Below are positions 20,475 through 29,768 of a stretch of DNA of 64,000 bases, piece by piece. A program made the translations under genes and the position numbers. A model generated the notes under the pieces. That model made no database searches. It worked only from the letters and a program-made list of their open reading frames with translations, and was not told where the DNA came from. Source of the stretch: Streptomyces sp. 846.5 (GTDB lineage: Bacteria; Actinomycetota; Actinomycetes; Streptomycetales; Streptomycetaceae); NCBI RefSeq assembly GCF_004365705.1, contig NZ_SOBN01000001.1, forward strand, positions 3,644,001 through 3,708,000, read 5' to 3'. Position 1 is the stretch's first letter, and each line of letters opens with the position of its first letter.

Positions 20475-20546
20475 CGTGCCGACTCCAGCCGAGTTCAAGG
20501 CTTTTGTCATAGTATGGTGCCCAACGGCACGGAAGGAGCGCACGCC

Positions 20547-21371
20547 GTGCGCGGACAGAAGTGGTCACCGAGCTGGATCGATCTCGAGACGCCGAACGCC
20601 GCTCGGGTCTATGACTACTACCTCGGCGGCAGCCACAACTTTGAAGCCGACCGCACGATGGCCCGCCGCGCCGTGGAGCTCTGGCCCGAACTGCCGAAGA
20701 TCATGCGCGCCAACCGTGCCTTCCTGCGCCGCTCGGTCCACTATCTGGCCGGCGAGGGCTTCACCCGCTTCCTGGACATCGGCTCCGGCATCCCCACCGT
20801 CGGCCCGGTCCACGAGATCGCCCGTGAGGTGCAGCCCGAGGCCCGGGTGGTCTACGTCGACCGCGATCCGGTGGCCGTCGCGCACAGTGTGGCGATGCTG
20901 TCCCACGACCCGCTCAGCCGCGTCGTCCAGGCCGACCTGACCGATCCGGAGGAGCTGCTGGCCCAGCCGGACGTCGCCGCCCTGCTGGACGGCGGGGCCC
21001 CGGTCGCGCTGCTGCTGGTGGCCGTGCTCCACTTCGTCCCCGACGAGGCCGGGCCGCACGGCCTGGTGGCCCGGCTGCGGGACGCGCTGCCGCCGGGCAG
21101 CGCGCTGGTGCTCTGCCACGCCTGCCGCGAGGGCCGCCCCGACCAGGTCGGCCCGCACCAGGACATGTACGCCCGGACCACGACGCCGCTCACCATGCGC
21201 GGGCACGAGGAGATCGCCGCGTTCTTCGACGGCTTCGAGCTGGTGGACCCGGGCCTCGTCTACCTGACTCAGTGGCGGCCGGACAGCCCGGACGCGGTGG
21301 GCCCGGATCCGGAGCGACTGTCGGGGCTCGTCGGCGTCGGGCGGCTGGGGTCGGAACAGGCCCCGCTGTGA
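20547..21371 (+). CDS. DUF574-family SAM-dependent methyltransferase
   Basis: A 274-residue member of the family (PF04672) that is strongly expanded in streptomycetes. Markers are WIDLETPNAARVYDYYLGG, the SAM-binding FLDIGSGIPTVG, the acidic VVYVDRDPVAVAHS, and LHFVPDE. Substrates of the family are unknown. The GTG at 20547 follows GGAAGGAG by 8 bases; an upstream ATG at 20514 lacks such a site. The stop codon overlaps the GTG of the next gene (GTGA), coupling it to a cyclic-di-GMP enzyme. A second family member lies at 45358-46221. Confidence 0.85.
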   Translation: MRGQKWSPSWIDLETPNAARVYDYYLGGSHNFEADRTMARRAVELWPELPKIMRANRAFLRRSVHYLAGEGFTRFLDIGSGIPTVGPVHEIAREVQPEARVVYVDRDPVAVAHSVAMLSHDPLSRVVQADLTDPEELLAQPDVAALLDGGAPVALLLVAVLHFVPDEAGPHGLVARLRDALPPGSALVLCHACREGRPDQVGPHQDMYARTTTPLTMRGHEEIAAFFDGFELVDPGLVYLTQWRPDSPDAVGPDPERLSGLVGVGRLGSEQAPL

Positions 21372-23440
21372 ACGGCCCGGCGCCCGCCGCTGCGTCCCGG
21401 CCCTCCTTCCCGGAACGCTGGACCCAGCTGCTGCGCGCCCACGGGAGCGCGCTGCATCCGCGGAAGATCGACGCGCTCGGCGCCCTGACCGCGGACCTGG
21501 TGCTCTCGGGCCGGGCGGGCCAGGCGGCCACCACCCTGGTCGACGCGCACTTCACCGACCCGGAGCTGCTCGTCCAGGCGGTGGAACTGCTCCGTTTCAC
21601 CGCCATGCGGGGGCCCGACCCGGCCGGCGACTTCGCCGCCGGCTGGGCCACCTCACTGCGTGAGCGCACGCTGCGACAGCAGGAGTCGATCCGTGCCGCC
21701 GCGGACACCGCCCGGCACGAGGCCGAGCTGGCCCTGCACGCCTCCGAGGCGCGGTTCCGGGCGCTGTTCGAGCACGCGGCGGTCGGCATCGGCGTCGGCA
21801 GCGTCGACGGCGAGATCCTGACGGCCAACCGCTCACTGCTGGAGATGTTCGGCGCCCGGCTGGACGACCTGCGCGGGCGGCAGGTGACCGACCTGGTGCA
21901 CCCGGAGGACACCCCGGAGGTCTGGCGGGCCTACGAGGAGCTGATCTCGGGCGAGCGGGAGAGCTTCCAGTGCGACAAGCCCTACTACCGCCAGGACGGC
22001 GAGGTGGTCTGGACCCACCTGACCGTCTCGCTGATCAGGGACGAGGACGGGCAGCCGCGCTACCAGGTCGCCATGATGGAGGACATCACCGACCGCTACC
22101 GCCTCCAGGAGCGGCTGCGCCACCAGGCCACCCACGACCCGCTGACCGGTCTGCCCAACCGGGCCGCCTTCTTCGAGCAGCTGGAGGAGCTTTTCGCCAC
22201 CGCGCCGCCGGGCTCCCACTTCGGTCTGTGCTACGTCGACCTGGACCGGTTCAAGATCGTCAACGACAGCCTCGGCCACGCCGCCGGCGACCAGTTGCTG
22301 ATCGAGGTGGCCGGCCGGCTCTCCAGCGCGCTCGTGCCGCTGGGCCATGTGGTCGCCCGGCTCGGCGGGGACGAGTTCGTGGTGCTGCTGAAGCACTGCC
22401 GGGGCGAACACGACGCCGTCACCGCCGCCCGCGCGGTCCTCGCGGCCCTCGAGGAACCGATCCGGATCGACGGGCACCGGTTGGCGGTCGGGGCCAGCGT
22501 CGGAGTGCTGGAACGCCCGGTCGGCACGATCACCCCGGGCGCGGCGGTCCGCGCCGCGGACCTGACCCTCTACCGCGCCAAGGAGGCCGGCGGCGACCGC
22601 TGGACCCTCTACGACGCGCACACCAACGCCGAGGCGGTGAGCCGGTACACGATCTCGGTGCGGATGCCGCTCGCCCTTGAGCGAGGCGAGTTCTTCCTGG
22701 AGTACCAGCCGCTGTGCGCACTCTCGGACGGATCGCTGGCCGCCGTGGAGGCACTGGTGCGCTGGCGCCATCCGCTGCTCGGCGTGCTCGGGCCGGACGA
22801 GTTCGTGGCCGCGGCGGAGGAGACCGGCCTCATCCTGCCTCTGGGCCGCTGGATCCTGGAACAGGCCTGCGCCCAGGCCGCCGATTGGCAGCGCCGCTTC
22901 GGCCCGCTGGCACCGCAGCTCAATGTCAACATCACGGCACGTCAGGCCCGGAGCAAGGGTCTGCTGGCCGATGTCGGACGGATCCTCGCCGACACCGGCC
23001 TGGAGCCCTCGCTGCTGCAACTGGAACTCACCGAGAGCGCCGCGCTCAATCCGCGCGACCAGGCGCTGCAGGTGTTGCAGCGACTGGTCGACAAGGGGGT
23101 CACCCTGGCCGTGGACGACTTCGGCACCGGCTGGTCGAACCTCGCCCACCTGCGCGACCTGCCGCTGGCCGGACTCAAGCTGGCCAGCGCGTTCATCGAC
23201 GACGCCGCGAGCCAGGACGCGAAGGACAGCGTCGGCTGGCGGATCGTCAGCGGTCTCGTCTCGCTGGCGGACAGCCTCGGCCTCACGCTGACGGCGGAGG
23301 GGGTCGAGACACCGAGGACCGCGGAGCGGCTGCGGAGCCTGGGCTGCGACTGGGGCCAGGGCTGGCACTTCGGCCGACCGGCCGCACCGGAGGCGCTTGA
23401 GGCGTTGATAGCGGCCCGTGCCGACAAATCGGATAATTAG
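21368..23440 (+). CDS. PAS-GGDEF-EAL cyclic-di-GMP turnover protein
   Basis: A 690-residue protein without membrane segments. Residues 1-125 are an uncharacterised helical region, then a PAS sensor (about 127-245), a GGDEF domain with an intact ARLGGDEF active loop at about 330, and an EAL domain with EALVRWRHP at about 460, ELTES, DDFGTG (about 582) and AEGVET. Both catalytic sites look intact, so the protein could make and degrade cyclic di-GMP, with the PAS domain deciding the balance. It starts at a GTG overlapping the methyltransferase stop by 4 bases. The nearby polysaccharide genes are plausible outputs. Confidence 0.92.
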   Translation: MNGPAPAAASRPSFPERWTQLLRAHGSALHPRKIDALGALTADLVLSGRAGQAATTLVDAHFTDPELLVQAVELLRFTAMRGPDPAGDFAAGWATSLRERTLRQQESIRAAADTARHEAELALHASEARFRALFEHAAVGIGVGSVDGEILTANRSLLEMFGARLDDLRGRQVTDLVHPEDTPEVWRAYEELISGERESFQCDKPYYRQDGEVVWTHLTVSLIRDEDGQPRYQVAMMEDITDRYRLQERLRHQATHDPLTGLPNRAAFFEQLEELFATAPPGSHFGLCYVDLDRFKIVNDSLGHAAGDQLLIEVAGRLSSALVPLGHVVARLGGDEFVVLLKHCRGEHDAVTAARAVLAALEEPIRIDGHRLAVGASVGVLERPVGTITPGAAVRAADLTLYRAKEAGGDRWTLYDAHTNAEAVSRYTISVRMPLALERGEFFLEYQPLCALSDGSLAAVEALVRWRHPLLGVLGPDEFVAAAEETGLILPLGRWILEQACAQAADWQRRFGPLAPQLNVNITARQARSKGLLADVGRILADTGLEPSLLQLELTESAALNPRDQALQVLQRLVDKGVTLAVDDFGTGWSNLAHLRDLPLAGLKLASAFIDDAASQDAKDSVGWRIVSGLVSLADSLGLTLTAEGVETPRTAERLRSLGCDWGQGWHFGRPAAPEALEALIAARADKSDN

Positions 23441-23461
23441 TGAAAAGTAATGCAAATACCC

Positions 23462-23491
23462 TTGACTTTCGGGTACTTGCCTTCCGATGAT
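23462..23491 (+). promoter_or_regulatory. candidate promoter for the deacetylase unit
   Basis: TTGACT at 23462-23467 is followed after 17-18 bp by CGATGAT (23485-23491), a plausible -35/-10 pair in an AT-richer stretch. TACCC and GGGTA flank the -35 box as a small inverted repeat. No terminator was seen between this point and the GGDEF-EAL stop. Confidence 0.4.
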
Positions 23492-23705
23492 TAGAGGCAA
23501 GAGACGGTCGTTGCATCGACTGTCACCGTGGTGGTCGACGCTCCGGCGTCCAGATCAGCCAGCGGTACGGGGGCAAGGCTCAGGGGTGGGCTTCGGGGTC
23601 AGGGCTGGGGCAAACCGTTGATGCGATCAATCGATTCCCCTACGGGAGCGCATGCGCGGTAGAGCAGCCCGCGTGCCCACCCGTCCTGCGGAGAGGCATG
23701 CTCCG

Positions 23706-23912
23706 ATGAGCATCAGTGCCCGACGCACCGCAGCAGCCTGCCCCTGGCTCGCCGCACACCACCTGCACTACACCCCCGGCCCGGTCGTCCCGGGCGGACG
23801 CGTGTCGGCGCCGGTGCGGCTGCACGGACACCCGCTCGGGCCGGTCGGGCCGGTCAACTCCGAGAGCGCGCCCGGCAATCCGGCCGGGCTCCGCCGAGCG
23901 CCCGGGCCATGA
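23706..23912 (+). CDS. small ORF coupled to the polysaccharide deacetylase; possible glycosyltransferase N-terminal remnant
   Basis: A 68-residue frame with GGAGAGG 8 bases before its ATG. Its stop overlaps the ATG of the deacetylase (ATGA), the arrangement of a real coupled pair. The stretch GRVSAPVRLHGHPLG resembles, from memory, the opening lines of actinobacterial GT2 glycosyltransferases that carry an RLHG-x-PLG segment, but nothing of the catalytic domain follows. It could be a remnant of such a gene or a leader frame for translational coupling. Confidence 0.45.
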   Translation: MSISARRTAAACPWLAAHHLHYTPGPVVPGGRVSAPVRLHGHPLGPVGPVNSESAPGNPAGLRRAPGP

Positions 23913-24733
23913 GTGTCGTCCCGGTACTGCTCTACCACTCCGTCTCGATCGACCCGCCGGAGTGGACAGCACCGTTCACGGTGACCCCCCGAGCCTTCGT
24001 CGGGCAGTTGGACCGGCTCGCCGACTCGGGGGTCTCCGTGGTGCCACTGCGGCGGCTGGTCGCGGCCATCCGCGGCGGCCCTCCGCTGCCCACCCGGTCC
24101 GCGGTGCTGACCTTCGACGACGGCTTCGCGGACTTCTACTGGACCGTCGCGCCGCTGCTGTCGGCCCGCGAGCTGCCGGCGACGCTCTTCGTCACCACCG
24201 GGGCCGTGCACCCGCCCGGCGGCCGGCCGAGCGGAAGCCTGCTGCCTCCGGCCGAGATGCTGAACTGGCGTCAGGTCGCGGGCCTGGACGCGCTGGGCAT
24301 CGAGATCGGCGGCCACTCGCGCACCCACGCCCAGCTCGACACGCTGTCGGGCAAGCGACTGTGCGAGGAAATCGAACTCTGCAAGCACGAGTTGGAGGAC
24401 GCGCTCGGCCACAGCGCCGCCTCCTACGCGTACCCCCACGGCTACCACAGCGCCGTCGTGCGGCGGAAGGTGCAGCAGGGCGGCTGGGACTCCGCCTGCG
24501 CCGTGGCCGACGCGCTCAGCTCGACCTCGGACGACACGCTGCGCATCGCCCGGCTGACCGTCCGCGCGGACACTCCGCCCACCGTGTTCCAGTCCTGGCT
24601 GGAGGGCCTGGGGGCACCGAGGGCACCGTTCCCCGAGAGCTTGGCAACGACCTTGGCAACGACCTTGGCGACGCGGGGCCGACGCGCCTACCGACGCATG
24701 CGGGCCCGGCTGGGCCTGTCCCGACCGTACTGA
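23909..24733 (+). CDS. polysaccharide deacetylase (NodB homology, carbohydrate esterase 4)
   Basis: A 274-residue CE4 enzyme that would remove N- or O-acetyl groups from a glycan. Motif 1 TFDDGF (catalytic base and metal Asp) is at about residues 69-74. Motif 2 GGHSRTHAQL carries the HxxxH metal histidines at about 135, and SYAYPHGYH is motif 3. I see no signal peptide, so it may act on a cytoplasmic precursor or leave by another route. Near the C-terminus a 12-base tandem repeat encodes repeated LATT. It is coupled to a small frame upstream and converges on the beta-helix gene. Confidence 0.88.
   Translation: MSVVPVLLYHSVSIDPPEWTAPFTVTPRAFVGQLDRLADSGVSVVPLRRLVAAIRGGPPLPTRSAVLTFDDGFADFYWTVAPLLSARELPATLFVTTGAVHPPGGRPSGSLLPPAEMLNWRQVAGLDALGIEIGGHSRTHAQLDTLSGKRLCEEIELCKHELEDALGHSAASYAYPHGYHSAVVRRKVQQGGWDSACAVADALSSTSDDTLRIARLTVRADTPPTVFQSWLEGLGAPRAPFPESLATTLATTLATRGRRAYRRMRARLGLSRPY
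24641..24673 (+). repeat. 12-bp tandem repeat inside the deacetylase gene
   Basis: TTGGCAACGACC occurs at 24641-24652 and 24653-24664, and a third degenerate copy starts at 24665. The in-frame unit codes LATT and lengthens the C-terminal tail. Confidence 0.8.
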
Positions 24734-24788
24734 GCCGACCGTACCGAGCCACGCGGGCACCGGCTACAGGTCGGCGGCTACAGGTCGG
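24723..24788. repeat. two adjacent 14-bp tandem duplications in the convergent gap
   Basis: GACCGTACTGAGCC/GACCGTACCGAGCC sit head to tail at 24723-24750, and CGGCTACAGGTCGG is perfectly duplicated at 24761-24788, abutting the stop codon of the beta-helix gene. They look like recent slippage or repair duplications. Confidence 0.8.
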
Positions 24789-26330
24789 CTACGGGCCGGC
24801 TGCGGGACAGCGCGGGACGACCAGGTGCGCGTCGCCGGTGGACTGGATGTCGGGCAGTGCGCCCCCGGCGAAGCACGGGTCGGTCGTCCGCCCGGCCGGC
24901 CGGCCGCCGCTGCTCTCCTGCCCGCTGGCCGAGCGCCAACTGCCCAGGTCGGAGTAGCTGCGACCGCCCCAGATCACGGACCACTGCCCGGACGGGGCGA
25001 AGTAGTCGTTGCCCTGCAGGTCGAGCTGACGGGTGGTGAGGGCCGCCGAGGAGACCACCGGGGAGCCGTCAGTGGCCAGGATGTTGTCGCGCACGGTGAC
25101 GCCGGTCTCGCCGCTGCGCACAAGAAGGGCCGGGCCCACTCCGTTGGTGCCCGTCATGACCACGGTGTTCCGGTAGATCTGCAGATTGTGCAGGTCCGTC
25201 CCATAGACGGTCAGTCCGCCGTGGCGCGGCAGTTTGCGCCCGTCGTTGTCGCTGACGTCGTAGCGGATCGTGTTGTCGGCGTACGCGCCGTTGGCCGCCT
25301 TGCTGTAGGCGTAGAAGCCGGGGCCGTCGTTGTGGAACGCGAGGTCGTACTGGAGCGTCGATTTCGAGACGTTGTTGTCCAGCCCGAACCCGGAGCCGTC
25401 GAGGCCGGAGCCGGTGTGGTTGCGGTAGGCGCTGTCGTGCTCGATCAGCACGCCGGTGGAGTCGTAGGCCCACATGCCGACCGGGCCCTGCTTCGCGCCG
25501 GCCGCCGAACGGGCCCCGTTGCCGTAGACGCTGGACCCGCGCAACGTGGCACCGCTGACGCTGCCGAGGACGATGCCGCTGCCGGTGGGACGGGCTACGT
25601 CCGCGGGGTCACCGGGGTTGTCGTGCGCCCGTACCCCGTCGAGGTCGATGGACTGATGCGCGTAGGCGGGGTGGGCGGCGTCGAAGGCGGGACCGTAGGC
25701 CAGCAGCCCGTCGTCCCTGTTGCCGTGCAGCTCCGCCTGACGGACCGTCACATCCTTGAAGCCCGTGCCGCCTCCCGCGGCACCGATCGCGATCCCCACC
25801 ACGAACCCGGAGATGTCGACGTCCGAGACGGTGACATGGTCGAGCTTGCTGCCGTCCGGCAGATCGGCATAGAGGTTGACACCGCTGCCGGAGTCGTAGC
25901 CCGGGCCCTTTCCGGTGAGGACGAGATCGCGGATCTCCACACCGGCGGTGTTGTGCACGGCGATACCGTCGCCGGTGGATTCGACGGACGCGCGCCCCGC
26001 GCCGTAGGAGCCGATCACCACCGGCCGGCCCGCCCGGCCCGCCTCACCCGCGACCAGGCTGAGAGTGCCGGTGAACCGGGCTCCGCCCTGCAGCAGCAGG
26101 CGGTCGCCGGGATGAAGCCGTGCGCCCTGGGCGCGCGTCAGGGAGCGCCACGCCGTGCCGGGCGAGGTACCGGAGGCGGAGTCGTTGCCGCCCGGGCTCA
26201 CGTAGTAGGTACGGAGCGGGGAGTAGTGCGGCAGGTCGGCGCAGCCGCTGCCGACGGCCAGCAGGAGTGCGGCGCCCAGCGCGTACGGCACGCCGCGTCC
26301 CCGGGCGCTGGTCACGGCTGTCCGGCCCAT
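24789..26330 (-). CDS. secreted right-handed beta-helix protein
   Basis: A 513-residue exported protein. The N-terminus has a hydrophobic signal (YALGAALLLAVGS) ending at a cysteine in GSGCADL; this is a poor lipobox, so ordinary secretion is also possible. The mature part opens with TYYVSPGGNDSASGTSPGTAWRSL in two pieces, typical of pectate-lyase-like beta-helices. Repeated rungs such as GVEIRDLVLTG and GSGIVLGSVSGATLRGSSVYGNG follow. Such folds belong to polysaccharide lyases, epimerases and glycosidases, so it may trim or modify the polymer made by the upstream operon. It is the last gene of the leftward cluster, 6 bases after the UDP-xylose synthase. Confidence 0.82.
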   Translation of the reverse strand: MGRTAVTSARGRGVPYALGAALLLAVGSGCADLPHYSPLRTYYVSPGGNDSASGTSPGTAWRSLTRAQGARLHPGDRLLLQGGARFTGTLSLVAGEAGRAGRPVVIGSYGAGRASVESTGDGIAVHNTAGVEIRDLVLTGKGPGYDSGSGVNLYADLPDGSKLDHVTVSDVDISGFVVGIAIGAAGGGTGFKDVTVRQAELHGNRDDGLLAYGPAFDAAHPAYAHQSIDLDGVRAHDNPGDPADVARPTGSGIVLGSVSGATLRGSSVYGNGARSAAGAKQGPVGMWAYDSTGVLIEHDSAYRNHTGSGLDGSGFGLDNNVSKSTLQYDLAFHNDGPGFYAYSKAANGAYADNTIRYDVSDNDGRKLPRHGGLTVYGTDLHNLQIYRNTVVMTGTNGVGPALLVRSGETGVTVRDNILATDGSPVVSSAALTTRQLDLQGNDYFAPSGQWSVIWGGRSYSDLGSWRSASGQESSGGRPAGRTTDPCFAGGALPDIQSTGDAHLVVPRCPAAGP

Positions 26331-26336
26331 CGGGGA

Positions 26337-27326
26337 TCAGACCCCCACGGATTCCCGGAGCGTGGGCCGCGGCACCCGCTCCAGCGGCGTGCCCGGCCGG
26401 GACCGGTCGGTGAACCACGCGACGGTGTTCCGCAGACCCTCCTGGATGGGGACCTCGGGGAACCAGCCGAGCTCGGCACGGGCCCGGTCGATCACCGGCC
26501 GGCGGCGGGTCGGATCATCGACGGGGAGCGGGCGGTGCTCGATCCGCGAGGACGATCCGGTGGCTTCGAGCACCAGGCCGGCCAGCTCGCGGACACTGTG
26601 CTCGCACGGATTGCCCAGGTTCACCGGGCCGCTGTGGACACTGTCGATCATCGCCGTGATCCCGCGCACGAGGTCGTCGACGTAGCAGAAGCTCCGCGTC
26701 TGGCTGCCGTCGCCGTAGAGGGTCAGCGGGCTGCCCTCCAACGCCTGCCGGATGAAAGTGGACACCACCCGGCCGTCGTACGGCCGCATCCGCGGACCGT
26801 AGGTGTTGAAGATCCGGATGATGCCCGTGTTGACGCCGTGGCTGCGCCGGTAGGCCATGGACAGCGCCTCCGCGAACCGCTTGGCCTCGTCGTAGACGCT
26901 GCGCGGGCCGACCGGGTTGACGCTGCCCCAGTACCCTTCGGGCTGCGGATGGACCTCCGGGTCGCCGTAGACCTCGCTGGTGGAGGCCAGGACGAAGCGG
27001 GCACCCCGGCGCAGGGCCAGCAGCAGGGCGTTCTCCGTGCCCCGGCTGCCGACGGACAGCGTCTCCAGGGGAAGCCGGTGGTAGTCCGGGGGCGAGGCCG
27101 GGCTGGCGAGGTGGGCGACGGCGTCCACCGGCCCGGGGACGTCGAACGGCAACGTCACATCGCTACGGACGAACCGGAAGCGCGGGGCGCCGGCCAGATG
27201 GGCGGTGTTCTGCGGTTCACCGGTGGAGTAGTTGTCCAGGCACCAGACCGTGTCTCCTCTGCGGAGCAGAGTCTCGCAGAGGTGGGATCCCAGGAATCCG
27301 CCTCCGCCGGTCACTACGACATACAT
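26337..27326 (-). CDS. UDP-glucuronate decarboxylase (UDP-xylose synthase) of the SDR family
   Basis: Predicted to oxidise, decarboxylate and re-reduce UDP-glucuronate to UDP-xylose with bound NAD. The 329-residue product starts at an ATG with GAGGAAGG upstream and shows [15 protein letters not shown] (NAD loop), [51 protein letters not shown] with the YxxxK pair in YDEAK, and NTYGPRM. These match UXS enzymes rather than GalE or dTDP-glucose dehydratases. The upstream gene supplies its substrate. Spacing to that gene is 13 bp. Confidence 0.88.
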   Translation of the reverse strand: MYVVVTGGGGFLGSHLCETLLRRGDTVWCLDNYSTGEPQNTAHLAGAPRFRFVRSDVTLPFDVPGPVDAVAHLASPASPPDYHRLPLETLSVGSRGTENALLLALRRGARFVLASTSEVYGDPEVHPQPEGYWGSVNPVGPRSVYDEAKRFAEALSMAYRRSHGVNTGIIRIFNTYGPRMRPYDGRVVSTFIRQALEGSPLTLYGDGSQTRSFCYVDDLVRGITAMIDSVHSGPVNLGNPCEHSVRELAGLVLEATGSSSRIEHRPLPVDDPTRRRPVIDRARAELGWFPEVPIQEGLRNTVAWFTDRSRPGTPLERVPRPTLRESVGV

Positions 27327-27339
27327 GGCTGGTCCTTCC

Positions 27340-28704
27340 TCAGTGGGGCACGCCCGTCGGTGCGGTCGTCGGGGTCGGTGCGGTCGTCGGGGTCGTCGGG
27401 GCAGGGCGCCCGAGCGCGTGCACCGTCCAGCCGGCCGACCACCAGGGCCGGCGGTCGAGGCTGTTGCGTGCGTCCAGCAGTACGGGGGCACGCACCTCCG
27501 CGGCGAGCGCCGCGGGGTCGATCTCGCCGTACTCCGGCCAGGCGGTGAGGTGCATGACGAGGTCCGCGTCCTCGCACGCCTTGGGGACCTCCAGGGCATA
27601 GGTCAGATCGGGGTAGGCCGCCCGGGCGTTGTCGGTGGCCTCGGGGTCGTGCACCCGGACCTCGGCCCCCTCGCGCCGGGCGGCGTCCGCGACGGCGAGA
27701 GCGGGCGAGTCGCGCACATCGTCGCTGCCCGGCTTGAACGCCGCGCCCAGGACCCCGATCCGGCAGTCGGCGAAGGAGCCGCCGAGCAGCTCGCGCGCCC
27801 GGTCGACGGTCCGCCGCCGCTGCCGGAGGTTGATCCGGTCGACCTCGTGCAGGAACTCCACCGACTCGCCGGCTCCGAGCTCCGCGGCGCGGGCCGCGAA
27901 GGCCCGGATGTCCTTGGGGAAGCAGCTGCCGCCGAAGCCGAGTCCCGGCTGGAGGAAGCAGGGGCCGATCCGCGAGTCGGCACCGATCGCCGCGGCCAGG
28001 ACGGCGACGTCGGCGCCTGCGGCGTCGCACACCTCGGCCATGGCGTTGATGAAGGAGATCTTGGTCGCCAGAAAACCGTTCGCCGCGACCTTGACCAGTT
28101 CGGCGGTGGCCGGGTCGGTGCAGTAGAACGGCACCCCCGCCGCCAGCATGGGCGCGTAGACCTGGCGCAGGGTGGCCTCGGCCCTCGCGGACGTGACGCC
28201 CACGACCAGCCGCTCCGGCCGCAGCGTGTCCGCGACCGCGCAGCCCTCGCGCAGGAACTCGGGGTTCCAGGCCACCTCGGTGCCGGGGGCCCGCTCCGCG
28301 AGCCGCGCGCCGAGCCGGGCGGCGGTGCCCACCGGGACGGTGGACTTGCCCACCACCAGACTGCCGGGGCGCAGATGCGGCGCCAGGCCGTCCACGACGG
28401 CGTCGACGCAGCTGAGGTCGGCCGCCTCGCTGTCCGGGCGCTGCGGGGTGCCGACGCAGACGAAGTGCGTGCCGGCGAAGGCCGCGGCTTCGGCCAGCGA
28501 GCTGGACAGGGTCAACTGCCCGGAGGCGAGGGTCCGGACCAGGATCTCGTCCAGTCCGGCCTCGTGGACCGGGGCCCGCCCCGCCGCCAGGGCGGCGATC
28601 CGCTCGGCGTCGATGTCGACGCCGAGGACCTCGTGCCCGAGGTGCGCCATGCACGCGGCGTGCACGGCTCCGACGTAACCGGTGCCGATGACGGTCATTC
28701 TCAT
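27340..28704 (-). CDS. UDP-glucose 6-dehydrogenase
   Basis: Oxidises UDP-glucose twice to UDP-glucuronate with NAD+. The 454-residue product has the Rossmann loop [20 protein letters not shown], the catalytic cysteine in [14 protein letters not shown], the [16 protein letters not shown] helix that binds the substrate lysine, and a C-terminal UDP-binding domain ([17 protein letters not shown]). GDP-mannose dehydrogenase is the main alternative, but the adjacent UDP-xylose synthase favours UDP-glucose. ATG at 28704 with AAGGAG 7 bases upstream. A run of Pro-Thr repeats extends the C-terminus. Confidence 0.9.
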   Translation of the reverse strand: MRMTVIGTGYVGAVHAACMAHLGHEVLGVDIDAERIAALAAGRAPVHEAGLDEILVRTLASGQLTLSSSLAEAAAFAGTHFVCVGTPQRPDSEAADLSCVDAVVDGLAPHLRPGSLVVGKSTVPVGTAARLGARLAERAPGTEVAWNPEFLREGCAVADTLRPERLVVGVTSARAEATLRQVYAPMLAAGVPFYCTDPATAELVKVAANGFLATKISFINAMAEVCDAAGADVAVLAAAIGADSRIGPCFLQPGLGFGGSCFPKDIRAFAARAAELGAGESVEFLHEVDRINLRQRRRTVDRARELLGGSFADCRIGVLGAAFKPGSDDVRDSPALAVADAARREGAEVRVHDPEATDNARAAYPDLTYALEVPKACEDADLVMHLTAWPEYGEIDPAALAAEVRAPVLLDARNSLDRRPWWSAGWTVHALGRPAPTTPTTAPTPTTAPTGVPH

Positions 28705-28726
28705 GCCGCTTCTCCTTGCATCTCAG

Positions 28727-29764
28727 TCACCGGACGGAGCCGGCGTAGCCGTTGGGGTTGAGCTGCTGGAACCGCCAGGCGTCCCGGCACATGTCGGCCA
28801 GGTCGCGGGTGGGGCGCCAGCCCCACGCCCGCGCCACGGCGCTCGCGTCGGCGACCAGTTCGGTCACGTCGCCGGGTCGCCGGGACACCACCCGGTACGG
28901 GATCGGGCTGCCGCAGGCCTCGCCGAACGCGGTGATCACCTGCAGAACCGAACTGCCGACCCCGACACCGAGGTTGAAGACGTGCATGCCCGGCGCGTCG
29001 CCGAGGTGGTCCAGTGCGGTGCGGTGGGCCCCGGCGGTGTCCATGACGTGCAGGTAGTCGCGGACGGCGGTGCCGTCGGCGGTGGCGTAGTCGTCGCCGA
29101 ACACCTCGATGCGCTCCCGTCGGCCGACGGCCACCTGGGCCAGAAGGGGCATCAGGTTCTCGGGCGTGCCGCGGGGGTCCTCGCCGAGCAGACCGCTGGG
29201 GTGGGCGCCCACCGGGTTGAAGTACCGCAGCGAGTGCACGGTGAGTCCGGGGCTGCGGCGGCAGACATCGGCGAGGATCTGCTCGCAGGTCCATTTGGAC
29301 GCCGCATAGGGGTTGGTGGGCCGGGCCGGGGTGGCCTCGGCCAGCGGCCCGCTCCCGGCGTCGCCGTAGATCGAGCAGGACGAGGAGAAGACCAGCTGCC
29401 GCACCCCGTGCTCGCGCATGGTCCGCAGCAGGTTGATCGTGCCGCCGACGTTGGTGTCGTAGTACTCGACGGGCATCCGGGTCGACTCCCCCACCGCCTT
29501 TCTGGCAGCCAGATGCACGACGGCGTCCACCGGGTGGTGTTCGAAGACGGTGGAGAGCGCGCGGTGGTCCCGGATGTCCGCGTCGTACACGGCTTCGGCG
29601 CCCCGGCCGGCGATTCGCTCCACCCGGGCCAGGGCCTGCGGCGTGCTGTTGGAGAAGTCGTCGACGACGATCAGGTCGTATCCGTGGCCGAGCAGCTCGG
29701 CGCAGATGTGGCTGCCGATGAAGCCCGCCCCGCCGGTGACGAGGACCGTCGACGGTGCACTCAT
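28727..29764 (-). CDS. galE: UDP-glucose 4-epimerase
   Basis: Interconverts UDP-glucose and UDP-galactose (or the GlcNAc/GalNAc pair). The 345-residue SDR protein has VLVTGGAGFIGSHICAEL, the DADIRD segment, FSSSCSIYGD, the catalytic YxxxK in NPYAASKWTCE, RYFNPVGAHPSG and the C-terminal WRPTRDLADMCRDAWRFQ. All are textbook GalE. Starts 5 bases after the GT2 stop codon, so it is in the same transcript as the synthase and supplies a nucleotide sugar for the cluster. Confidence 0.93.
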   Translation of the reverse strand: MSAPSTVLVTGGAGFIGSHICAELLGHGYDLIVVDDFSNSTPQALARVERIAGRGAEAVYDADIRDHRALSTVFEHHPVDAVVHLAARKAVGESTRMPVEYYDTNVGGTINLLRTMREHGVRQLVFSSSCSIYGDAGSGPLAEATPARPTNPYAASKWTCEQILADVCRRSPGLTVHSLRYFNPVGAHPSGLLGEDPRGTPENLMPLLAQVAVGRRERIEVFGDDYATADGTAVRDYLHVMDTAGAHRTALDHLGDAPGMHVFNLGVGVGSSVLQVITAFGEACGSPIPYRVVSRRPGDVTELVADASAVARAWGWRPTRDLADMCRDAWRFQQLNPNGYAGSVR

Positions 29765-29768
29765 GGGT

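Noticed and set aside
18033-21371. 1112-codon rightward frame leading into the methyltransferase
   Set aside because: Only its last 274 codons are coding (start at 20547 with a ribosome site); the rest lies opposite GH15 or in the wrong frame of the acetyltransferase.
24825-27548. 907-codon rightward open frame over the beta-helix and UXS genes
   Set aside because: It spans two real genes on the other strand, is rich in Val/Gly/Arg/Asp as expected for a shadow frame, and has no motif.
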